The notes under the pieces were generated by a model, which saw nothing but the letters and a program-made list of their open reading frames with translations, had not been told where the DNA came from and searched no databases. A DNA stretch of 64,000 bases. It comes from Nisaea sp. GTDB taxonomy: Bacteria > Pseudomonadota > Alphaproteobacteria > Thalassobaculales > Thalassobaculaceae. Position numbers and translations under genes: made by a program. Shown piece after piece: positions 8,978 through 16,398 of this stretch. The number at the start of each line of letters is the position of its first letter. The first letter of the stretch is position 1. Location of the stretch: NCBI RefSeq assembly GCF_017640745.1, contig NZ_JAEPQA010000023.1, positions 18,636 to 82,635 of the forward strand, in the 5' to 3' direction.

Positions 8978-9478
8978 ATGGCAGCAAGTTCGGCAAATGC
9001 CGCTTCGATGAAGGTGATCGTTTTTACGATCGTCGGCGGGCTGATGCTGTTCACCCTGCCGACCGTGCTCCTGCTCGGGATCGTCATGATGCCGACCTTC
9101 GCCGCCATGGCGATCGACCGGCGGCGGGAGAAATACACCACGCTCTGTGTCGGCTGCATGAATTTCGTCGGCGTGCTGCCCTTTGTCGCCCAGCTCTGGA
9201 CGGAAGGGCATTCCTACGAGCGCGCCTTCGCCATCATGGCCGACCCGTTCGCCTGGCTCACCATGCTGGGGGCGGCTGGCCTTGGCTGGTGCATCTACCT
9301 GATCGCGCCGGGGATCGTCTCGATGGGAATCGCGATGCGGATCGAGCAGCGCATCAGCCGACTACGCCGGCGCCAGCGCGAACTGGTCGAGGAATGGGGC
9401 CCCGGTGTGGCGGGGGCGCTCGATGATCCCGAAAAGAGAGAAGCCAAGGCCGCCGAGGACGCCAAGCAGGGTGGCTAG
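8978..9478 (+). CDS. Small membrane protein of unknown function next to the pseudokinase
   Basis: A 166-residue protein with three clear hydrophobic stretches (about residues 10-36, 50-70 and 86-115) and a charged, probably coiled C-terminal tail (RIEQRISRLRRRQRELVEEW and onward). I recognise no family. GGGACGGG precedes the ATG. It lies in the same direction as the kinase-like gene with a 63-base gap, so the two are probably one transcription unit and may work together at the inner membrane. It ends 26 bases before the end of the convergent rpoH gene. Confidence 0.7.
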   Translation: MAASSANAASMKVIVFTIVGGLMLFTLPTVLLLGIVMMPTFAAMAIDRRREKYTTLCVGCMNFVGVLPFVAQLWTEGHSYERAFAIMADPFAWLTMLGAAGLGWCIYLIAPGIVSMGIAMRIEQRISRLRRRQRELVEEWGPGVAGALDDPEKREAKAAEDAKQGG

Positions 9479-9504
9479 CTGAACGTCCCGGCGGGGTGGT
9501 TTGC

Positions 9505-10392
9505 TCAGGCGGTCTCGAGCCGCTGTTCGATGGCGGCGTTCTTCATCGCTTTCTGCAGTTTTTCGAAGGCGCGAACCTCGATCTGACGCACCCGTTCGCG
9601 GCTGATGCCGTATTCCTGGCTCAGATCCTCGAGGGTGGTCGGATTGTCGAGCAGGCGGCGCTCGGTCAGGATGTGGCGTTCGCGTTCGTTGAGCGCCTCC
9701 ATGCCGACTGCGAGCAGCTTGCGGCGTTGCTGCAGTTCCTCGCTCTCGGCCAGAACGTCTTCCTGGCTTTCGTTCTCGTCGACCAGCCAGTCCTGCCATT
9801 CGCCTTCGCCCTCGACGCGGAGCGGGGCATTCAGGGAATGGTCCGGGGCGGAAAGCCGCCGGTTCATGTTGATGACGTCCTGTTCCGGCACTTCCAGCTT
9901 CGTCGCGATTGCCGTCACCCGTTCCGGAGAGAGGTCGCCTTCCTCGATCGCCTGCATCTGGCCCTTGAGCTTGCGCAGGTTGAAGAACAGCTTCTTCTGC
10001 GCCGCCGTGGTGCCGATTTTCACCAGCGACCAGGAGTGCAGGATGTATTCCTGAATCGCGGCGCGGATCCACCACATCGCATAGGTGGCGAGGCGGAAAC
10101 CGCGCTCCGGATCGAAGCGCTTCACCGCCTGCATCATGCCGACATTGCCTTCGGAAATCAGTTCGGCGACGGGGAGACCGTAGCCGCGATAGCCCATGGC
10201 GATTTTCGCGACGAGGCGCAGATGGCTGGTGACCAGCTTGTGGGCGGCCTCGGAATCGTCATGCTCCCGCCAGCGCTTGGCGAGCATGTATTCCTCTTCC
10301 GGCTTCAGCATCGGAAACTTGCGGATTTCCTGCAGATAGCGGGTGAGGTTGCCTTCAGCAGTAAGCGTCGGAAGTTGTGTCGCCTGTGCCAT
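9505..10392 (-). CDS. rpoH: RNA polymerase sigma-32 factor RpoH
   Basis: A 295-residue heat-shock sigma factor. Region 2 is clear (SEGNVGMMQAVKRFDPERGFRLATYAMWWIRAAIQEY). It is followed by the RpoH box, QKKLFFNLRKLKG, which separates RpoH from RpoD and RpoS. Region 4 ends in YGISRERVRQIEVRAFEKL. The chosen ATG (10392) gives the typical N-terminus MAQATQLPTL and has AAGGGGA close upstream. A longer in-frame extension to 10488 is disfavoured. It directs RNA polymerase to heat-shock and envelope-stress promoters; alphaproteobacteria often have more than one paralogue. Upstream lies a 14-bp perfect palindrome (10485-10498). Confidence 0.96.
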   Translation of the reverse strand: MAQATQLPTLTAEGNLTRYLQEIRKFPMLKPEEEYMLAKRWREHDDSEAAHKLVTSHLRLVAKIAMGYRGYGLPVAELISEGNVGMMQAVKRFDPERGFRLATYAMWWIRAAIQEYILHSWSLVKIGTTAAQKKLFFNLRKLKGQMQAIEEGDLSPERVTAIATKLEVPEQDVINMNRRLSAPDHSLNAPLRVEGEGEWQDWLVDENESQEDVLAESEELQQRRKLLAVGMEALNERERHILTERRLLDNPTTLEDLSQEYGISRERVRQIEVRAFEKLQKAMKNAAIEQRLETA

Positions 10393-10484
10393 GTGATCCC
10401 CTTCGTCACGTGTCCGGCGGCTTCGTCCTTCGTCCGCCGGTTTCGGGGAAACGCGCCCAAGCGCCCTTTGTTCCCCCGTCCGGT

Positions 10485-10498
10485 ACACTATGTAGTGT
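10485..10498. promoter_or_regulatory. Perfect 14-bp palindrome upstream of rpoH
   Basis: ACACTATGTAGTGT is a perfect palindrome 93-106 bases upstream of the rpoH ATG, in the rpoH-rluD spacer. It could be an operator for rpoH. No clear -35/-10 pair was identified around it, and no known regulator is assigned. Confidence 0.3.
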
Positions 10499-10558
10499 TC
10501 TTCTGTGGCGATTTTAAGGCCTTGTTAAGGGTCAATTGGTCGCCACAGGAAAACAATC

Positions 10559-11551
10559 TTATTCGCCAGACTGCCGGAGACCCGCGAGCAGCGCCTCCAT
10601 ATCGTCCGGCAGGGCGCTTTCGAAGCGCAACTGTTCCTTCGTGACCGGATGTTCGAAACCGATGACCGCCGCGTGCAGGGCCTGCCGGCGGAAAGCTTTC
10701 ACTGCCTCCGGGTCGCCTGCCTTGTGGCCGCGTCCGTAGAGCGGGTCGCCGATCAGCGGATGGCCGATATGGGACATGTGGACGCGAATCTGGTGCGTCC
10801 GTCCGGTTTCCAGCCTGCACTCGACCAGAGCTGCACGGGTACCGAAGCGTTCGATGATCTTGTAGTGCGTCACCGCCGGCTTGCCGTTCGACGTTACCGC
10901 CATCTTCTTGCGGTTGCGCTGGCTGCGCCCGATGGCGCCCTCGATCCGGTCCTTCGATTTCGACGGCACGCCTCGGGTGACCGCGCGGTAGAGCCGCTCG
11001 ATCGTGTGCGCGGCGAACTGTACGACCAGGCCGTGATGCGCCTCGTCGCTCTTGGCGACGACCATCAGGCCGCTGGTGTCCTTGTCGATACGGTGCACGA
11101 TCCCAGGCCGCTTGACCCCGCCGATGCCGGAGAGCGAGCCGCCGCAATGGGCCAGCAGAGCGTTGACCAGCGTGCCCTCGCTGCTGCCGGGCGCCGGATG
11201 CACAACCATGCCCGCCGGTTTGTCGACGACGATCAGGTCCTTGTCCTCGTAGACCACGGTGAGCGCAATGGCCTCCGGTTCCGGGTCCGCAGGCTCTGGC
11301 GGCGGCACATGAATGCGGTAGGTCCGCCCGGGTTTGACCGCTTCCGAGGGGTCGGTTATCGTCGCCCCTCCGGCGCTGACGCGGCCGTCCAGGATGAGAT
11401 TTTTCAACCGACTCCGGGACAGTTTCGGCACATCGGGCATCTCCACGAGACGCCCGGCGAGCCAGCGGTCGATGCGGTCGGTCGTCTCGTCGCTCTGCCC
11501 GGCCTCGCCGGAGGCGATCTCTATCTGAAGTGTCTCTGAAGCAGGATCCAT
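10559..11551 (-). CDS. rluD: Ribosomal large subunit pseudouridine synthase, RluD/RluA family
   Basis: A 330-residue pseudouridine synthase. An N-terminal S4 RNA-binding domain (about residues 24-90, with RLSRSRLKNLILDGRVSAGG-like features) is followed by the RluA catalytic domain with VVDKPAGMVVHPAPG and the active-site motif HRIDKDTSGLMVVAK holding the catalytic Asp. ETGRTHQIRVHMSHIGHPLIGDPLYG is the conserved C-terminal signature. RluD modifies U1911, U1915 and U1917 of 23S rRNA helix 69 in E. coli; assigning RluD rather than RluC rests on the S4 domain and overall form. Its start codon overlaps that of the divergent gene at 11550. Confidence 0.9.
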   Translation of the reverse strand: MDPASETLQIEIASGEAGQSDETTDRIDRWLAGRLVEMPDVPKLSRSRLKNLILDGRVSAGGATITDPSEAVKPGRTYRIHVPPPEPADPEPEAIALTVVYEDKDLIVVDKPAGMVVHPAPGSSEGTLVNALLAHCGGSLSGIGGVKRPGIVHRIDKDTSGLMVVAKSDEAHHGLVVQFAAHTIERLYRAVTRGVPSKSKDRIEGAIGRSQRNRKKMAVTSNGKPAVTHYKIIERFGTRAALVECRLETGRTHQIRVHMSHIGHPLIGDPLYGRGHKAGDPEAVKAFRRQALHAAVIGFEHPVTKEQLRFESALPDDMEALLAGLRQSGE

Positions 11552-11960
11552 GGCCGCGAAGCTACCCGATAGCGATCAGAATCAGAAGCCGGCAGAACCC
11601 TCCTGGCTGCTGCCCGCCAAAATTGCCGTTGTCGTGATGGGAATCATGATCTTCGCTGGCCTCGGCGTGATCGCCTATACCATCGCCACGCGCCTCGCCG
11701 GAAGCGGCGGAACGGAGACGGCCGACGTACCCGCCGCGGTCTCCCCGTCGCCTGCCTCCAGCCGTCAGGCGGTCGCCGCCCCCTTCGGTACGGTGCAGAT
11801 AGAGATCCCGCAGGGCAGCCGGCTCGGCGCGGCGGAGTTCGACAGCGGCCGGATGATTCTGCAGATGAACATGCCCAACCGGAAAATCCGTCTTCTGGTA
11901 TTCGATCTGGCCACCGGGAAACAACTCGGTACGTTCGAGCTGGCCCCGCCTGCGAACTGA
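11550..11960 (+). CDS. Conserved single-span membrane protein (paralogue of the next gene)
   Basis: A 136-residue protein with a short polar N-terminus, one membrane span (about residues 24-50, KIAVVVMGIMIFAGLGVIAY), a Ser/Pro/Ala linker and a small C-terminal beta-type domain (IEIPQGSRLGAAEFDSGRM to ATGKQLGTFEL). The C-terminal ~48 residues clearly match the whole of the next gene product, so the two arose by duplication. The predicted topology puts the small domain in the periplasm. The start codon overlaps the divergent rluD start (CATG), so its ribosome site lies inside rluD. No function can be given. Confidence 0.75.
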   Translation: MAAKLPDSDQNQKPAEPSWLLPAKIAVVVMGIMIFAGLGVIAYTIATRLAGSGGTETADVPAAVSPSPASSRQAVAAPFGTVQIEIPQGSRLGAAEFDSGRMILQMNMPNRKIRLLVFDLATGKQLGTFELAPPAN

Positions 11961-11979
11961 TCAAATTGAGGAACGCCCC

Positions 11980-12174
11980 ATGAGCAAATGGAACTCGGAG
12001 ACGCTGCGCGTTGTGATTCCCGACGGCGCGACGCTCGGCCCCGCGCAGTATCACGACGGCAAGATGATCCTGCAGGTGACCGGTCCCGAAGACCTGATCC
12101 GCCTGATCGTGGTCGATCTTGCGACGGGCGATCCTCTCGGCAGCGTCGCCCTCATTCCGGAAAGCAAGGCATGA
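11980..12174 (+). CDS. Small soluble protein, paralogue of the preceding membrane protein domain
   Basis: A 64-residue protein preceded by GAGG. It aligns along its length with the C-terminal domain of the preceding gene: VVIPDGATLGPAQYHDGKM against IEIPQGSRLGAAEFDSGRM, and LIVVDLATGDPLGSVAL against LLVFDLATGKQLGTFEL. It lacks the membrane span. The stop overlaps the next ATG (ATGA), so it is translationally coupled to the threonine aldolase-like gene. Function unknown. Confidence 0.75.
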   Translation: MSKWNSETLRVVIPDGATLGPAQYHDGKMILQVTGPEDLIRLIVVDLATGDPLGSVALIPESKA

Positions 12175-13253
12175 GTACGAATTCCAACGCCTGGAAGGTC
12201 AATTTCGCCAGCGACAATGTCGGCGGTGCGGCGCCCGAGATCCTTGCGGCGCTTGGCGAGGCCGCGTCCGGCTTTGCCATGCCCTACGGCAATGACGACC
12301 TGACGGAGAAGTTCCGCCGGATGGCGGCGGAGACCTTCGAAACCGAGCTCGCGGCCTATCCGGTCGCGACCGGCACGGCGGCCAATTCCATTGCCCTCTC
12401 CACGCTCTCGCCGCCCTACGGCGTGATCTATTGCCACGAGGGCGCGCATATCGAGGAGGACGAGTGCGCGGCGCCGGAATTCTATATCGGCGGCGGCAAG
12501 CTGACCGTGCTCGGCGGGGCCGACGGCAAGTTTACCGCCGAGGCGCTCGCAACGAAGCTCGGCGATCCGAGCGCGGCCTCAGGCGTGCACCACGCCCAAC
12601 CGGCGGCGGTCAGCATCACCCAGCTCACGGAGAAGGGCACGGCCTACTCGCTCGACGAGATCAGGGCCATCGCGGACGTCGCCCACGCCCACGGGCTGAA
12701 GCTGCACATGGACGGCGCCCGCTTCGCCAACGCGGTGAACGCGCTCGGTTGCTCGCCGGCGGAAGCGACCTGGAAATCCGGGGTCGATGTGCTTTCCTTC
12801 GGCGCGACCAAGAACGGCGCCTTCGCGGCCGAGGCGGTGATCTTCTTCGATCCCGCGCTGGCGGGGGATGTCGAGTTCCGGCGCAAGCGCGGCGGGCATC
12901 TCTTCTCCAAGATGCGGTTCCTCTCGGCCCAGCTCTGCGCCTATCTCGAGAACGGCAACTGGCTGCGCTACGCGGCGAACGCCAACCGCGCGGCGAAGGT
13001 TCTGGCCGACGGCCTTTCCGGACTGCCGGGCGTCGAACTGCTGCATCCCGTGGACGGCAACGAGATTTTCGCCCGCATTTCCGCCTCCGTGCATCAGGCG
13101 CTGCGTGCTGCAGGCTGCCAGTACTACGCCTTCGGCGAGGCGCCGGACGGCTCGGTCGGCATCCGCCTCGTCACCGCCTTCAATACGGGTGATGCGGAGA
13201 CCGGACATTTCCTCGACGCGGCCAGGGCCGGCGCGAAGGGAGCGGCGGCATGA
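12171..13253 (+). CDS. Low-specificity L-threonine aldolase family PLP enzyme
   Basis: A 360-residue fold-type I PLP enzyme of the beta-eliminating lyase / threonine aldolase family. Visible are FASDNVGG near the N-terminus, the His-containing CHEGAHIEEDE stretch, the cofactor-ring Asp in LHMDGARFANA (Asp181) and the Schiff-base Lys in SFGATKNGAFAAEAV (Lys214). The enzyme cleaves threonine or other beta-hydroxy amino acids to glycine and an aldehyde. It could be a beta-hydroxyaspartate or phenylserine aldolase, since the sequence does not fix the side chain. ATGA overlaps at both ends place it in an operon with a CoA-transferase and a CitE-like lyase. Confidence 0.9.
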   Translation: MSTNSNAWKVNFASDNVGGAAPEILAALGEAASGFAMPYGNDDLTEKFRRMAAETFETELAAYPVATGTAANSIALSTLSPPYGVIYCHEGAHIEEDECAAPEFYIGGGKLTVLGGADGKFTAEALATKLGDPSAASGVHHAQPAAVSITQLTEKGTAYSLDEIRAIADVAHAHGLKLHMDGARFANAVNALGCSPAEATWKSGVDVLSFGATKNGAFAAEAVIFFDPALAGDVEFRRKRGGHLFSKMRFLSAQLCAYLENGNWLRYAANANRAAKVLADGLSGLPGVELLHPVDGNEIFARISASVHQALRAAGCQYYAFGEAPDGSVGIRLVTAFNTGDAETGHFLDAARAGAKGAAA

Positions 13254-14491
13254 GCAAGGCCCAGGCAAGGCCGGGCCGCTACCCGGCGAACGACTACCAG
13301 ACAGGCGCGAAGCTGCCGCTCGACGGCGTCCGGGTGCTCGACCTTTCCCGCCTCGTCGCGGGCAATATGGTCACCCACGTGCTTGCCGATTACGGCGCCG
13401 AAGTGATCAAGCTGGAGCGTCCGGGCTTCGGCGACGATCTGCGCAACTGGCGCACCGAGGGCGTCGCTACCCACTGGAAGGTGTTCTGCCGCAACAAGAA
13501 GAGCGTCACCCTCGATCTCCGCAAGGAGGAAGGCAAGGCGCTGTTCCTGCAGCTGGTGGAGACCGCCGACGCGGTGGTCGAGAATTTCAAGCCGGGCACG
13601 CTGGAGGAATGGGGGCTCGGGCCGGATGTCCTGCAGGCCCGCAATCCGAAACTGACGCTGGTCCGCGTCTCCGGCTGGGGCCAGACCGGGCCCTGGAAGC
13701 ACAAGCCAGGCTTCGGTTCGTTGGTCGAGGCGATGAGCGGCTTCGCGGCCCTCAACGGGTTCGGCGACCGGCCGCCGGTGCTGCCGCCGCTGGCCCTCGC
13801 CGACATGATCGCCGGGCTCTACGGCGCCTTCGCCGTGATGGTCGCGCTGCGAAATGTCGAGGTCTCGGGCGGGAAGGGGCAGAGCATCGATCTCTCTCTC
13901 TTCGAGCCGATCCACGCCATTCTCGGCCCGGAGGCGGCGAACTATGCCCTCTCCGGCAAGGTGCCGCCGCGCACCGGCAGCCGTTCCAACCTTACCTCGC
14001 CGCGCAATACCTACCGCTGCAAGGATGGCAAATACGTCGCGCTCTCGGGCTCGATACAGGCGATGGCCGAGCGGCTCTTCCGGACCATAGGCCGGCCTGA
14101 CCTGATCGACGATCCGCGCTTCAAGACGAACTCGGACCGGGTGAAGAACAACGACATCCTCGATCCGATCGTCGCCGAGTATATGGCCGAACGGACCCAG
14201 GCGGAGTGTCTGGAGATCTTCGAGAAGGCCGGCGTCACGGTCGGTCCGGTCGCCGACGTCGCGCAGCTCGCGGACGACGACTACATGGAGGGCCGCGGCG
14301 TGGTCGAGGCCTTCCCGGACCCGGATATCGGCACCCTGCCGATGCATGCGGTGATCCCGCGGCTTTCCGACACGCCGGGCGCGGTGCGCAGCCCGGCGCC
14401 GGAACTGGGTGAGCACAATGCGGAAATCTGGGGCGGGCTCGGCATCGACGCGGCCGAGCAGGCACGTCTCGTGAAAGAGGGAGTGATCTGA
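13250..14491 (+). CDS. Class III CoA-transferase (CaiB/BaiF family)
   Basis: A 413-residue type III acyl-CoA transferase. Family signatures are LPLDGVRVLDLSRLVAGNM, the NKKSVTLDLRKEEGK segment and GWGQTGPWKHKPGF. The catalytic Asp is in LPPLALADMIAGLYGA (Asp185). These enzymes move CoA between a donor acyl-CoA and a carboxylic acid through a covalent aspartyl intermediate. The stop is coupled to the next gene, a CitE-like lyase. This matches the known logic of activating a hydroxy-dicarboxylate to its CoA ester and then cleaving it by retro-aldol reaction, as in citramalate or methylmalate degradation. The actual acid is unknown. Confidence 0.9.
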   Translation: MSKAQARPGRYPANDYQTGAKLPLDGVRVLDLSRLVAGNMVTHVLADYGAEVIKLERPGFGDDLRNWRTEGVATHWKVFCRNKKSVTLDLRKEEGKALFLQLVETADAVVENFKPGTLEEWGLGPDVLQARNPKLTLVRVSGWGQTGPWKHKPGFGSLVEAMSGFAALNGFGDRPPVLPPLALADMIAGLYGAFAVMVALRNVEVSGGKGQSIDLSLFEPIHAILGPEAANYALSGKVPPRTGSRSNLTSPRNTYRCKDGKYVALSGSIQAMAERLFRTIGRPDLIDDPRFKTNSDRVKNNDILDPIVAEYMAERTQAECLEIFEKAGVTVGPVADVAQLADDDYMEGRGVVEAFPDPDIGTLPMHAVIPRLSDTPGAVRSPAPELGEHNAEIWGGLGIDAAEQARLVKEGVI

Positions 14492-15375
14492 TGGCCGGTA
14501 ACCTCCCACTCTGGCGTTCGCTGCTCTATGTACCGGTGACCAATGAGCGATTCGTCGAGAAGGCGGCCGCGCGCGGCGCCGACGCGATCAAGCTCGATCT
14601 CGAGGACAGCATCCCACCGGCCGAGAAACCGGCTGCCCGGAAGGCGCTGCGCGACGCGGCGCAGGTAATCTCCAATGCCGGCACCGAAGTGCTGGTGCGG
14701 ATCAACCGCCCCTGGCGCCTCGCCGTGCAGGATCTGGAGGCCGCTGTCTGGCCGGAGGTCTCCGGTCTCTGCCTGCCGAAACTGGAAAGCGCCGATCATT
14801 TGGCCTTCCTCGACGAGACCGTGGAAGAGCTGGAGCGCGAGCGAGGCCTTGAGCCCGGCTCCATTTGCTTCATGGGTCTGATCGAGACCCCGCGCGGCCT
14901 CAACAACGTGCGGGAGATCGCCAAGGCGAGCCCGCGTCTGAAGGGCCTTTCGCTCGGCCAGGAGGATTATTCCGCCGCCCTCGGCATGCCGAGCCTCGGG
15001 CCGGGAGACCTCACCGAGGACATGCGCCTTGTCCAGCGCGCCGCCCGCGAGGCCGGCATCCTGCCGCTCGGTTTCGCCGGCTCGATCGCCGAGATCACCG
15101 ACATGGAGGCGTTCCGCGCCAGCGCCGAACGCGCCCGCGCCCTCGGCATGGAGGGCGCCTCCTGCGTCCATCCGGCCCAGGTTCCGATCCTGAACGCGGT
15201 CTTCTCCCCGACGGAGGAAGAAGTCGAGACGGCGGAGGCGATGGTCGCGGCCTACGACGCGGCGATGGCCGACGGTCTCGGCGCGGTCAGCTTCCGCGGC
15301 AAGATGATCGACGTGCCCGTCGTGGAGCGGGCGCGAAGGGCTCTGGTGCTGCGGGATCGGATCGCGGGGCGGTAA
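14491..15375 (+). CDS. HpcH/HpaI aldolase family, CitE-like CoA-ester lyase
   Basis: A 294-residue TIM-barrel protein of the citrate lyase beta-subunit-like family. Visible are RSLLYVPVTNERFVEKA at the N-terminus, DAIKLDLEDSIPPAEK (metal/acid site), EVLVRIN, LCLPKLES, MGLIETPRGL (metal-binding Glu) and the C-terminal GASCVHPAQVPILN. Related enzymes cleave malyl-, citramalyl- or 3-methylmalyl-CoA to acetyl-/propionyl-CoA and glyoxylate or pyruvate. It is the last gene of the operon and overlaps the CoA-transferase stop by one base. It is followed by an 86-bp palindrome. Confidence 0.9.
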   Translation: MAGNLPLWRSLLYVPVTNERFVEKAAARGADAIKLDLEDSIPPAEKPAARKALRDAAQVISNAGTEVLVRINRPWRLAVQDLEAAVWPEVSGLCLPKLESADHLAFLDETVEELERERGLEPGSICFMGLIETPRGLNNVREIAKASPRLKGLSLGQEDYSAALGMPSLGPGDLTEDMRLVQRAAREAGILPLGFAGSIAEITDMEAFRASAERARALGMEGASCVHPAQVPILNAVFSPTEEEVETAEAMVAAYDAAMADGLGAVSFRGKMIDVPVVERARRALVLRDRIAGR

Positions 15376-15383
15376 CAAGAGTC

Positions 15384-15469
15384 CGTCATCCCGGACTTGA
15401 TCCGGGACCTTTCGATAAGAGATCTCGCCATTTTCTGCGGAAGGTCCCGGCTCTTCGGCCGGGATGACG
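15384..15469. repeat. 86-bp palindromic repeat (REP-like), left copy
   Basis: It begins CGTCATCCCGGACTTGATCC and ends GGCCGGGATGACG, forming nested inverted repeats (CGTCATCCCGG with CCGGGATGACG, and CCGGGACC with GGTCCCGG). The copy at 15829-15914 is the same length and is inverted: its reverse complement is identical for the first 32 bases and nearly so at the other end. Palindromes of this kind are widespread in alphaproteobacterial intergenic regions (established knowledge). Confidence 0.85.
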
Positions 15470-15490
15470 ATGGTGGGGAGGCCTGGCTCG

Positions 15491-15775
15491 CTAGAAGAGC
15501 TCCCCGAACCGGTCGCGCCAATCCGGATTATGCCGTTCGATCAATTCGAATTTCCACTGCCGCCGCCAGCGCTTCACCTGATGCTCGCGCCTTATGGCGC
15601 TTTCCATAGTCTCATGGGGCTCGAAATAGACCAGGTTATTGACGTTGTAGCATTTGGTGAAGCCGGCAATTGCTCCGCTCTTGTGCTGCGCTATGCGCGT
15701 TCTGAGATCGGAAGTAACTCCGGTGTAGAGAACGCCCTGACGCTTGCTGGCGAGGATGTAGACAAACGGCTGCAT
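15491..15775 (-). CDS. GIY-YIG domain small endonuclease-like protein
   Basis: A 94-residue protein. The GIY-YIG core is VYILASKRQGVLYTGVTSDLRTRIAQH (VYI...YTG here), with the conserved Arg in LRTRI and a C-terminal KRWRRQWKFELIERHNPDWRD stretch typical of the small YhbQ/UvrC-N-like family. The ATG at 15775 has AGGAGG immediately upstream; a longer frame running back into the flanking palindrome is rejected. Most such small proteins are uncharacterised and are thought to be nucleases. The gene sits between two inverted 86-bp palindromes. Confidence 0.85.
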   Translation of the reverse strand: MQPFVYILASKRQGVLYTGVTSDLRTRIAQHKSGAIAGFTKCYNVNNLVYFEPHETMESAIRREHQVKRWRRQWKFELIERHNPDWRDRFGELF

Positions 15776-15828
15776 AACCTCCTGATGGGCGGCGCAGGCA
15801 GTTTTTCTTTCCCAAAATAAAAAACAGT

Positions 15829-15914
15829 CGTCATCCCGGCCAACGCGCCGGGACCTTGTGCGGAAAAGGGCGTAGCACGTCGTCGAAAGGTCCCGGATCA
15901 AGTCCGGGATGACG
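15829..15914. repeat. 86-bp palindromic repeat (REP-like), right inverted copy
   Basis: CGTCATCCCGG at 15829 pairs with CCGGGATGACG ending at 15914. It is in inverted orientation to the copy at 15384-15469. Together they bracket the GIY-YIG gene in a unit of 531 bases. Confidence 0.85.
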
Positions 15915-15943
15915 AACTTCCTTGGATGGATGAAGAAGGCGCT

Positions 15944-16306
15944 TTACCGCCCCAGTAACTGCCCGATCAGGTCGTAGACCATGTAGGAGATTTCGCTCTC
16001 GAGCGGCAGAGACAGCATCCCCATGGCGCCGTACCCGAGCAGCCAGGGCATCAGGTAGAAGCGGATCATGAAGAAGAACCAGGCGACATAGAGCGGGTGC
16101 AGCCAGGGCAGCAGGAAGCCCGGCGTCACCGGCGCGAAGAGGCGGAGCAGCGGGTTCGTCACGCGGACGAAGAAGCGCATGAAGAAGAAGTTCGAATCCT
16201 CCGGCAGGAAGATCGACATCGCGAAGCGGCCAAAGAGGGTCCACATCACCGTGCCGAGCAGGTAGTCGATCACCAGGACCCAGAGGGGAAAGGCGCTTGC
16301 ATCCAT
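15944..16306 (-). CDS. YggT-like small integral membrane protein
   Basis: A 120-residue protein with hydrophobic spans near residues 8-30 and 65-95. A central segment, FFVRVTNPLLRLFAPVTPGF, resembles the YggT family pattern of a membrane span, an RxTEPxLxPxR-like turn and a second span. YggT proteins are poorly understood and linked to osmotic and division-related phenotypes. GGGAGG precedes the ATG with a spacing of about eight bases. It is a stand-alone gene between the palindrome and a terminator. The family call is by eye and tentative. Confidence 0.55.
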   Translation of the reverse strand: MDASAFPLWVLVIDYLLGTVMWTLFGRFAMSIFLPEDSNFFFMRFFVRVTNPLLRLFAPVTPGFLLPWLHPLYVAWFFFMIRFYLMPWLLGYGAMGMLSLPLESEISYMVYDLIGQLLGR

Positions 16307-16347
16307 CGGGGCGTATCCTCCCGCCGCTTATTCTTTTGATTGGGCAT

Positions 16348-16384
16348 AAAAAATCCGGGACGAAGCTTGGCCCGTCCCGGATTT
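16348..16384 (-). terminator. Rho-independent terminator of the symporter operon
   Basis: AAATCCGGGACG (16351-16362) and CGTCCCGGATTT (16373-16384) form a perfect 12-bp stem with a 10-base loop. On the minus strand it is followed by six U from the A-run at 16348-16353. It terminates transcription coming from the symporter gene. Confidence 0.85.
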
Positions 16385-16398
16385 CTCTTCAAGCCTGT

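Noticed and set aside
6929..9211. 760-codon open frame antisense to the kinase-like gene
   Set aside because: Composition-driven shadow with low-complexity Arg/Asp-rich product and no domain; the sense strand has kinase motifs.
15776..15901. N-terminal extension of the GIY-YIG protein
   Set aside because: The extra 42 residues are encoded partly by the flanking palindrome; the ATG at 15775 has AGGAGG and gives the family N-terminus.
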